9,471 nucleotides of DNA from Gemmatimonadota bacterium (GTDB lineage Bacteria; Gemmatimonadota; Gemmatimonadetes; Longimicrobiales; Gaopeijiaceae). Each line of letters begins with the position of its first letter. The first letter of the stretch is position 1. The position numbers were made by a program, and so were the translations under genes. Under the pieces are notes generated by a model, which was given only the letters and a program-made list of their open reading frames with translations, did no database searches and was not told where the DNA came from. This document shows positions 1 to 6,138 of the stretch, piece by piece. The stretch spans positions 1-9,471 of the forward strand of contig JAPOOQ010000633.1 in assembly GCA_026713345.1 (NCBI GenBank), in the 5' to 3' direction.

Positions 1-3000
1 CGCACCGCCAACGTCCCGTTCGAGGGCATCATGCTCCGCACCGCGGCCATCATGGGCCAGGTCAGCGTCGAGGGTGAGGGTCTCGGGGACGTGACGGTCA
101 GCCTGAGTGGCGAGGGCGAGAGCCTGACCACGATGACCGACATGAGCGGCCAGTACGCGTTCAGCGATCTGCCGGCCGGCAACTTCCAGGTTGGCATCTC
201 GGGGTACGAAACGGACGACGTCTCGTTCGAGACGACCTCGAAGAACGTGGCGCTCGCGCTTGGCGGGACCGCGACGGTGCCGTTCAAGGGCATCCTGCTC
301 CGCACGTCCGGCATCAGCGGTCGGGTCAGCGTCGAGGGCACGGGCCTGGACAGCGTGACGGTTACGCTTTCGGGCGACGACCTTGATGAGGACAGGAAGG
401 TCATGACGGACGCGACCGGGCAGTACACGATCACGGGTCTGGCCGAGGGCGACTACACGGTTGCCATCTCCGACTACGACGCTGTCGCGTTCATCTTCGA
501 GACGACCTCGAAGGATGTGACGCTCGGCGACGACGACGCGCAGATCGTCAGCTTCAAGGGCGAGCACGCCCGCACGGCGAGCGTGTCCGGGATGATCTTC
601 GCTGACGAGGCGGCCAAGAACGACACGTTAGACGTGGGCGAGCACGCTTTGGCGGCGCCCGGCGTCGTACTGGCGCTGGTGGGTCCGGGGATCCTGGACC
701 GCGACCTCGGAGCCACGGGGCCGGACGGCTCGTTCTCGTTCGGCGAACTGCGCGCCGGTCCCTACCAGCTGGTGGTGGCCAACGCCACCGCAGCGGGTGC
801 GGACTACGCCTACGGCGGACCCGCGGCAGGCTACGGGTTCAACCTCGGTGTCGGCGATGAAGAGACGCAGGACATCCCGTTCGACATCACGCACACGACG
901 ATCAACTTCGACGTCACGCTGAAGGCCGGCGACAAGACCGGCGCAGCGCTCGAAGACGCCACGGTCACGCTCTATTCGGACCTGGCCGGTGAACTCAAGA
1001 TCACCGACGAGATGACCGACGAGGACGGCAGGGCGTCGATACGCATCGCGCGTGCCGGCACGACCGGCAACACCGTCTATGCGGCGGTGGCAGCGCCTGC
1101 GGGCAGCTACGACACGGACGGCGACATGCAGGCCGTGATGTGGAACCCGCAGATGACGATGGCCGCAGCGTCCAACAGCGCCGACATCGTCAACACGATG
1201 GCCAGCTTCTCGTTCGGCGGCGCCACGATCATGACCGACATGGGTGGCGGCAACGCGCTGGGTGGCTGGAAGGTCAGCGTGACCTCCGGTGCCGACGACG
1301 AGGCGGTTGACGGCGCCCCGGCCGCGCTGGGCGCGGACGGCATGGCGTCGTTCTCCGAGACGGTCACATCCGTGCCGAAGACCTACACGATCACGATGGC
1401 CGACGACCAGGCGAACGACTCGACTGGCGACGGCGGCGAGAAGTACACGAGCACCACGCTGTCGCACACCCACGACGGTCTCTCGCTGTCCGGCACGTCC
1501 ACGGACGCCGGCATGCTCGAGGTGACGTACACGACCCAGACGCTCCGGGTCTACGTCCACGAGGAGATCGACCAGGTCATGGGTTACACCGGCAACGTCC
1601 TGGGCGGCGACCGGCGCATGGGCGGCATCATCGATGTCGACATCGAGCACATAGCCAGCAACGGACGGGCCACCAGCTTCGAGGCGACGGACAGCGTCAG
1701 GAGCAGCGCCAGAGGCGGCGTGTACCAGTTCTGGAACGTGCCGGCGGCCGCCAACGTCATCGTGACCGCGGACGAATTCCCCACGCTGGGCACCGACGCG
1801 GACGGCGATCCGATCGCCAACACCGCCCACCTGCTGGACAAGAACGGGCACAGCGACGAGCTCGCTGCGTACACCGACATGGAAGCCAACGGCATCAGGG
1901 GCGGCGCGTTCGGCGCACACGGCGGCTTCCACCACACGGTGGACCTCTGCCCGCTGATGTCCGATGAGGGCGACCAGCGCCACGGCGAGTGCAGCACCTT
2001 CGCCTTCGTCGAGACCTACGCGGTCAACGGCCAGGCGTGGAAGTGGGTGCGTGGGAAGACCTCCGACGACTTCGCTTCGGCGAACGCCAAGGCGGGCGCG
2101 AGGGGCCTCACGGTCAGCATGGACCCGGTCGACAACGAGAACCTCGCCGGAGTGGACGAGTCGTTCACGGAGAAGGGCAACACGAAGGTGTTCAACTTCA
2201 ATCGGATGCCGGCTGGCGTCTACAAGGTCACGGTTCCGACCGGGTGGATCGCGCAGAGGGGTCCCCTCGAGTCGCCCACCAACGACCTTGCAGCGCGTGT
2301 CAGCCCCCTCGACTCGGCGCTCAACATCGACGTTACGCCGACGACGGGGTACGCCTACGGCCGCGTGACCGATGGCGAGAACCGCCGCATGGCGGGCGTC
2401 ACCGTGAACGTGAACGGCGTGTCGGTCGAGACCGACTCGAACGGGCGTTACGTCGCGGAGGGCTTCGGTGCCGCGAGCTGCCGTCTCGGCACCAGGACGG
2501 TCAGGAACGTGATCTGCGTGACGACCGCCGAGGAAGGCAGCGAAGAGACGGCGAACGCCGCCACATTCAGGGCGAACTCGCCGACAGAGATCGACGTCAC
2601 GATCAAGGACGCAACCGAGGTCACCACGATCAGCGGTCGGGTTACGCATTCCGACGGCGGCGCCGGTGTTGGCGGCGTGGTGGTATGGGTCGACGGCCAG
2701 GCACCGATCAACAAGAACGCGAGGTACGGCCGTACCACGACGAACAACGCCTACCGCACGGCCGGCGACGGCAGCTTCAGCGTGCGCATTGCCGCGAAGA
2801 CGGGCGGAGCGTCCGCCACTGTCACCGTGGAGAGGGACGGAATGTTCTTCTCGCCGGAGCAGCACACGGTCGGAGCCGTGGCCGGAGCGACGATCTCCGG
2901 AATCAACTTCACCGCCTTCGATAACGGAACGATCCACGGCCGCGTGGTCGATGCGCGCAACAACCCGATCGGTGGCGTGCTGGTAACCGCACAGCAGGTG

Positions 3001-4794
3001 GGCGGCACCGCCATGGATACCATGACGACGTCCACGGCCACGGGATCCTACTCCCTCAGCGTGCGTTACGGTCAGTACGGCGTTACGGCGGCGAAGCCTG
3101 GCTACACCTTCACCGATACCACGGGCGTCAACGTGCCGAACGACGGCAAGGCGCAAAACGACCTCATCGGGACGCAGGTGACGACCTACTCGTATCTCAG
3201 TTCGCTGAGCCTGAGTGGTGTGTCACGACTGTGCCGGACGGAAGCGTGCCCAGCCACGGCGCGCGGGTTCCGCAGCGCTCACGAGGACTACACCGCAACG
3301 GTCGGCAACTCCCTTTCGATGACCACCCTGACTACGACGGCGGGTGGCGGAGCCAGGGTGATCGAACGCTATCCGGAAGATGCCGACGCCACTACGGCGG
3401 GGCACCAGATCGCGCTCGAGGTCGGGTTGACCGAAATCGAGGTCAAGGTTGCCTCCAGGGACAACACGGACACGACGACCTACAAGGTTGACGTCACCAG
3501 GCGGGCGTCGTCCACGGTGATCACCGGTACGATCACGGATGCCGAGCCCGATGACGAAGGGAATACCGTCGGGGTTTCGGGCGTCCAGATCACCGTAACC
3601 GGTGCTGGCGACCTGCTCAACGGAACGACCAGGGCCGGTAGAACCTACGTCACGACGAATGCCAGCGGTCAGTACACGGCGGTCATGGAGTCCGGTGGCA
3701 TCGGAACGGTGACTCCGACGAAGACCGGCTACAGCTTCGAGCCAGCTGATCTCGAAGTACGGCTGAACGCCGATTCGGTGAAGGGAATCGACTTCACCGG
3801 CTCCTCGTTCGCCACGATCACGGGTACGGTGATGGCGAACGGAGCCGCGCTGGAAGGCGCGACGGTAACGGCTACGAACGGAGGCAAGTCGGATTCGGAT
3901 ACTTCGGATCGCCGCGGCCGCTTCAGTGTGAGCGTGCCGGCCGGTACGATCACGATCACGGCTTCGAAGCTGGGCTACGACTTCGGAAGCCAGACCGTAT
4001 TCGCCGATGCCGGCGAAAGCAGGTCGATCGGCAACGTGATGGCGACGGGCAACGTGATGCCGCTGAATGTCGCGGTTGAGCGTGATACGGCGGTTAGCGA
4101 CGGTTACACCAGCTACATCGACGACATTACTGTCACGTGGGATCGGGGCGTATCCGGTGCAGCCGACGCGTACCAGGTGCAGGTTCAGGACGCGCTTGGG
4201 CTGTGGGAGCCGTTCGGAGACCGCCTGATGGCCCTCACGGCTGGCAAGGGCTCGGCCACTGCCGACGGCAAGTCATTTGCTGACTTCACTAATGGCTTTT
4301 CTGCGGATACGATGATGACTACGTTCCGTGTCGTGGCGTTGACCGATACCGATACCAGCAGCGTCACCGAGTATGGCGACACGCTGGCTTCTGCTACGGT
4401 CAGGCTTGGACCGGTCGACCCGAAGGTCGACAGTGTTACGGCAAGGCGGGCGATTGATCCGGTGCCGGATTCGCTGTACGTGACTTGGGAGGGGGCCCTT
4501 GGGAACGGTGATTCCGAGTGGCGCGTTCTGATCAGCTTTGACAGTGGCACGACCTGGTACGTGGGGAATGGTCGAGCGGGTAGCGGCAGATGGACGCCGA
4601 CGCTTGAACCGAGCAGCTTCACGAGCATGCCCGTCGCTGATGATGCCGACGCGGACCCGAAGAGCGCCGAGCAGACGGAGTTGGATGGCGCCTTCATGAT
4701 CCGCGTGGACTATCGACAGCGCGACGTGCGCGGCGACAACAGCACTCCGGTGGCATGGAAGACCGGTCCCACCGCATCGGTCGGCGAGAAGTAA
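1..4794 (+). CDS. Giant multi-domain extracellular repeat protein, 3' part (carboxypeptidase-regulatory-like / SdrD-B-like / cadherin-like / FN3-like modules)
   Basis: The frame is open from base 1 to the TAA at 4792-4794, giving 1597 visible residues; the true start lies upstream, and the ATG at 31 is internal to a repeat. Modules in order (residues from base 1): carboxypeptidase-regulatory-like repeats 13-100 and 101-190; an SdrD-B-like unit 191-295 with a DxGEHALAAPGVVLAL core and a GPDGSFSFGELRAGPY turn; unrecognised beta-rich sequence about 300-780; regulatory-like modules near 783-860, 875-970 and 976-1060 (ISGRV, GRVVDARNNPIGGV); a cadherin-like beta-sandwich 1063-1170 (LSSLSLSGV ... 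YKVDVTR); regulatory-like modules 1173-1265 and 1272-1350; two FN3-like modules 1353-1597 (VTWDRG, FDSGTTWYV). Such modules are typical of secreted stalks or adhesins, so export and surface display are inferred; the signal peptide would be off-window. No transmembrane segment, LPXTG, OmpA-like or autotransporter barrel is visible at the C-terminus. The gene converges on a paralog at 6139-9471 and ends in a strong terminator. Family assignment is good; function is unknown. Confidence 0.9.
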   Translation, partial: RTANVPFEGIMLRTAAIMGQVSVEGEGLGDVTVSLSGEGESLTTMTDMSGQYAFSDLPAGNFQVGISGYETDDVSFETTSKNVALALGGTATVPFKGILLRTSGISGRVSVEGTGLDSVTVTLSGDDLDEDRKVMTDATGQYTITGLAEGDYTVAISDYDAVAFIFETTSKDVTLGDDDAQIVSFKGEHARTASVSGMIFADEAAKNDTLDVGEHALAAPGVVLALVGPGILDRDLGATGPDGSFSFGELRAGPYQLVVANATAAGADYAYGGPAAGYGFNLGVGDEETQDIPFDITHTTINFDVTLKAGDKTGAALEDATVTLYSDLAGELKITDEMTDEDGRASIRIARAGTTGNTVYAAVAAPAGSYDTDGDMQAVMWNPQMTMAAASNSADIVNTMASFSFGGATIMTDMGGGNALGGWKVSVTSGADDEAVDGAPAALGADGMASFSETVTSVPKTYTITMADDQANDSTGDGGEKYTSTTLSHTHDGLSLSGTSTDAGMLEVTYTTQTLRVYVHEEIDQVMGYTGNVLGGDRRMGGIIDVDIEHIASNGRATSFEATDSVRSSARGGVYQFWNVPAAANVIVTADEFPTLGTDADGDPIANTAHLLDKNGHSDELAAYTDMEANGIRGGAFGAHGGFHHTVDLCPLMSDEGDQRHGECSTFAFVETYAVNGQAWKWVRGKTSDDFASANAKAGARGLTVSMDPVDNENLAGVDESFTEKGNTKVFNFNRMPAGVYKVTVPTGWIAQRGPLESPTNDLAARVSPLDSALNIDVTPTTGYAYGRVTDGENRRMAGVTVNVNGVSVETDSNGRYVAEGFGAASCRLGTRTVRNVICVTTAEEGSEETANAATFRANSPTEIDVTIKDATEVTTISGRVTHSDGGAGVGGVVVWVDGQAPINKNARYGRTTTNNAYRTAGDGSFSVRIAAKTGGASATVTVERDGMFFSPEQHTVGAVAGATISGINFTAFDNGTIHGRVVDARNNPIGGVLVTAQQVGGTAMDTMTTSTATGSYSLSVRYGQYGVTAAKPGYTFTDTTGVNVPNDGKAQNDLIGTQVTTYSYLSSLSLSGVSRLCRTEACPATARGFRSAHEDYTATVGNSLSMTTLTTTAGGGARVIERYPEDADATTAGHQIALEVGLTEIEVKVASRDNTDTTTYKVDVTRRASSTVITGTITDAEPDDEGNTVGVSGVQITVTGAGDLLNGTTRAGRTYVTTNASGQYTAVMESGGIGTVTPTKTGYSFEPADLEVRLNADSVKGIDFTGSSFATITGTVMANGAALEGATVTATNGGKSDSDTSDRRGRFSVSVPAGTITITASKLGYDFGSQTVFADAGESRSIGNVMATGNVMPLNVAVERDTAVSDGYTSYIDDITVTWDRGVSGAADAYQVQVQDALGLWEPFGDRLMALTAGKGSATADGKSFADFTNGFSADTMMTTFRVVALTDTDTSSVTEYGDTLASATVRLGPVDPKVDSVTARRAIDPVPDSLYVTWEGALGNGDSEWRVLISFDSGTTWYVGNGRAGSGRWTPTLEPSSFTSMPVADDADADPKSAEQTELDGAFMIRVDYRQRDVRGDNSTPVAWKTGPTASVGEK
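37..570 (+). repeat. Two tandem repeat units (88 and 90 codons) inside the first giant gene
   Basis: Unit 1 runs 37-300 and unit 2 runs 301-570, each beginning at an RT dipeptide after an LR or LLR sequence. Both have the same skeleton: GxVSVEGxGL, VTVxLSG, MTDxxGQY, a glycine turn, then FETTSK and a closing FKG. The sequence before base 37 (RTANVPFEG) matches the end of a further unit, so the array continues upstream. A third, more divergent unit starts at 571 (RTASVSG) and changes into an SdrD-B-like module. The near-equal unit lengths show tandem duplication of one beta-sandwich domain. Confidence 0.85.
1438..4794 (+). repeat. Left arm of the long inverted paralogous repeat (3' part of giant gene 1)
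   Basis: From the codon series beginning EKYTSTTLSHTHDG at 1438 to the stop codon, this stretch is homologous to the reverse complement of 6139-9471. Arm lengths are 3357 and 3333 bases, so there is little net insertion or deletion. DNA similarity is very high between 1438 and about 3180, including a run of 51 identical bases (2241-2291 against 8606-8656). It falls clearly after about 3185. The match may begin before 1438, because the second copy runs off the right edge of the window. Confidence 0.9.
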
Positions 4795-4810
4795 CCCAAC
4801 CTCAACCCCT

Positions 4811-4875
4811 ATCAGCCCAATCGATGGGTGCAGGAAACGGCCCCCGCCCGGTTCGCCGGGCGGGGGCCTTCCTTT
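4811..4875. repeat. 65-bp perfect inverted repeat, left copy
   Basis: This segment starts ATCAGCCCAATCGATGGG and ends CCTTCCTTT. It is identical, base for base, to the reverse complement of 6059-6123. It contains the terminator hairpin of giant gene 1 and about 28 bases before the hairpin. On the left, similarity continues imperfectly into the gene 3' end; on the right it stops sharply at 4875/4876. Confidence 0.93.
4839..4875 (+). terminator. Intrinsic terminator of giant gene 1, possibly bidirectional
   Basis: A perfect 13-bp GC-rich stem (4839-4851 with 4856-4868) closes a TTCG tetraloop (4852-4855). It is followed by the T-rich tail TTCCTTT (4869-4875). It lies 44 bases after the TAA at 4794, the expected place. 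On the opposite strand the hairpin is followed by GTTTCCTG, a weaker tail, so it might also stop transcription of the minus-strand gene ending at 5107, which has no other hairpin that I can see. Confidence 0.85.
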
Positions 4876-5110
4876 CAACGGGCTCACCACGGGCCGCAAC
4901 GTGAAGCTGGACCGGATCCTGTGGTTGGCTGCGGTCCTGCTGGATCTGAAGAGTGACGACGATTCGGAGCCCGTCGTGTTCGAGGCTCTGCTGGACCCGA
5001 GGATCGCTGCCCCCGGCCGAAGCTTCGCTCGCTGGGCGACGGCGGTCGCTACAGCTCGCCTGGCCAGAGTCCTCGCAAGCGCGTCTCCCGATACCCTCAC
5101 CATTACCTAA
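4876..5110 (+). pseudogene. Possible gene remnant: coding-like frame cut at the edge of the repeat
   Basis: The frame reads from 4877 (NGLTTGRNVKLDRIL) to a TAA at 5108-5110. A GTG at 4901 is the only plausible start and would give 69 residues, but no Shine-Dalgarno sequence precedes it. The translation looks protein-like (hydrophobic RILWLAAVLLDL, then SEPVVFEALLD), and third positions are mostly G or C. The coding-like sequence begins where the 65-bp repeat ends, and its stop overlaps the TAG of the minus-strand gene by two bases. This fits the 3' end of a gene truncated by the event that placed the repeat here. Alternatives are a small orphan gene or chance openness in GC-rich DNA. I recognise no family. 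The rest of 4795-5106 holds only the terminator and repeat. Confidence 0.3.
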
Positions 5111-5946
5111 TTGTCAGCCGAAGGCACCCCCCGCGGTGGCCACGGCCAAGGGACGGGATCGTCACCCGAGGGCGGCCCCTGTGACGCGATCTGCCGCAGC
5201 TCCTCGTCGCCCATGGACGCGACCTCTTCCGTCCAGTAGAGCACGCCCATGGGGTCGCTAACGTCCAGCAGCACGCTGGCCAGCACGCCGGCCCTCGGCC
5301 CGTCGATCCGTTCGTCCAGCACGATGGACGCCGCCAGCGTCATCCACTCCCCGAACCGCTCTTGAATGATGCAGCGCAGCATGTCGAGCATTCCCTCGCG
5401 GTGTCCCGCAAGCAGGCCGCCAATCCATGCCCGCAGGGTCTCCGTGTAGTAGCGTCCCACGAACGGGTTCGCGGGAGGGTCCGGGTCCCCGGCAGCGCCG
5501 CCCTTCGCGTCCACGGCCCCTTGCACCGCCTGAAACGCCCTTTGCAGCTGCAGCAACGGCTCCGGCACATCCTCCGGCCGGTCCATGACCCGCCCAAGAC
5601 GTGCCAGCACCGCATCCCGCAGGTCGTAGGGCCTGTCGATCTTGACCGCCGCGGTCATCGCATCCGGCACGCAACCGGGATCCGGGGTGTTGGCGATCAG
5701 AGAGGAGACCGCGTCCGCGATCCGCCGGTCGAACTTCCACTTGACTGCGCTCCAGAACACCCGTACCGCCCCCACGTCATACCCGACCGTGTAGCCCCAC
5801 TCGTCCCCCGCCTCGGTTGCGCGGCCCGGGTACCACTGGAGCACCTCTTCAAGCTTCTCCGGAGCGGCGTCGTCGAATACCGCGCGAAACGCGCGCTCGC
5901 CGATCTCCTGCAGCCTCTCCCGCTCCCTGTGCGATCGGTTCCCCAT
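5107..5946 (-). CDS. Unrecognised helix-rich soluble protein (about 279 aa) in the spacer
   Basis: The frame is open upstream to an ATG at 6060, but I prefer the ATG at 5944-5946 because GGAGGAGG lies 8 bases before it; the intermediate ATG at 5989-5991 has only a poorly spaced AGGA. The product starts MGNRSHRERERL and ends VPSADN at a TAG (5107-5109). It is rich in charged amphipathic helix (ERAFRAVFDDAAPEKLEEVL, then DLRDAVLARLGRVM), with a proline/glycine linker (DPDPPANPFVGRYY) in the middle. A second helical block follows (LAGHREGMLDMLRCIIQERF ... MGDEELRQIA), then a Pro/Trp-rich tail (PWPWPPRG). I see no signal peptide, membrane segment or catalytic motif. The HREGM-LRxIIQxRFG stretch faintly recalls C-terminal tails of Rpn/DUF4351-type proteins, too weakly to assign a family. 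It lies on the same strand as giant gene 2, behind that gene's terminator, so it is probably transcribed separately. It is unlike the beta-rich flanking proteins and looks cytoplasmic. Confidence 0.72.
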   Translation of the reverse strand: MGNRSHRERERLQEIGERAFRAVFDDAAPEKLEEVLQWYPGRATEAGDEWGYTVGYDVGAVRVFWSAVKWKFDRRIADAVSSLIANTPDPGCVPDAMTAAVKIDRPYDLRDAVLARLGRVMDRPEDVPEPLLQLQRAFQAVQGAVDAKGGAAGDPDPPANPFVGRYYTETLRAWIGGLLAGHREGMLDMLRCIIQERFGEWMTLAASIVLDERIDGPRAGVLASVLLDVSDPMGVLYWTEEVASMGDEELRQIASQGPPSGDDPVPWPWPPRGVPSADN

Positions 5947-5954
5947 CCTCCGCC

Positions 5955-5962
5955 CCTCCTCC
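5955..5962 (-). promoter_or_regulatory. Ribosome binding site that decides the start at 5946
   Basis: Read on the minus strand this is GGAGGAGG, a near-perfect anti-16S match, with 8 bases to the ATG at 5946-5944. The next upstream in-frame ATGs (5991 and 6060) lack a comparable site. This supports a start 38 codons after the longest possible one. Confidence 0.6.
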
Positions 5963-6032
5963 GCCTCCGTGTAACCCCTTGCACGCCCCATGTTCCTGTC
6001 CGCGGACCTCGCCTGCGCCCGGGCGGCCAGAA

Positions 6033-6060
6033 AAGCTACAGCATTGCGGGGCGGCTGCAA
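6033..6060 (-). promoter_or_regulatory. Weak candidate promoter for the spacer gene
   Basis: On the minus strand, TTGCAG (6060-6055) and TAGCTT (6038-6033) are separated by 16 bases, resembling a poor sigma-70-type -35/-10 pair. They sit just downstream of giant gene 2's terminator and about 87 bases before the preferred start. A promoter is needed somewhere here because the terminator precedes the gene. The match to consensus is poor and the sigma preferences of this organism are unknown. Confidence 0.2.
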
Positions 6061-6095
6061 AGGAAGGCCCCCGCCCGGCGAACCGGGCGGGGGCC
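6059..6095 (-). terminator. Intrinsic terminator of giant gene 2
   Basis: On the minus strand, a perfect 13-bp GC stem (6095-6083 with 6078-6066) encloses a TTCG loop (6082-6079) and is followed by TTCCTTT (6065-6059). It is the exact counterpart of the terminator at 4839-4875. It lies 43 bases after the TAA at 6141-6139. Confidence 0.85.
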
Positions 6096-6123
6096 GTTTC
6101 CTGCACCCATCGATTGGGCTGAT
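6059..6123. repeat. 65-bp perfect inverted repeat, right copy
   Basis: This is the exact reverse complement of 4811-4875. It lies 15 bases after the stop codon of giant gene 2 and carries that gene's terminator. The in-frame ATG at 6060 of the spacer gene's longest frame falls on its inner edge. Beyond it, toward the spacer, the sequence (TTGCAGCCGC on the minus strand after the TTT tail) is unrelated to the sequence beyond the left copy. Confidence 0.93.
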
Positions 6124-6138
6124 GGGGTTGGGGTTGTG

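Noticed and set aside
31..33. ATG at 31 as the start of giant gene 1
   Set aside because: It lies inside a repeat unit, the frame is open to base 1 with matching repeat sequence (RTANVPFEG), and no ribosome binding site precedes it.
628..3156. Long open frame on the minus strand (842 codons) opposite giant gene 1
   Set aside because: Its translation is dominated by Arg, His and Val with no recognisable domains, which is the usual antisense shadow of a GC-rich, codon-biased gene. The plus-strand frame has clear modules.
4839..4868. GC-rich hairpin as a riboswitch, attenuator or attachment site
   Set aside because: Its position just after a stop codon, perfect stem, tetraloop and T-rich tail are fully explained by an intrinsic terminator.
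5947..6060. Longer starts (6060 or 5991) for the spacer gene
   Set aside because: They lack a well-placed Shine-Dalgarno sequence, and the 6060 start lies on the edge of the terminator repeat. The 5946 start has GGAGGAGG at 8 bases. Not fully excluded.
4811..6123. The spacer as an insertion sequence or transposon bounded by the 65-bp inverted repeats
   Set aside because: The repeats are terminators belonging to the flanking paralogs and are continuous with the longer arms. No transposase-like protein or target-site duplication is visible.
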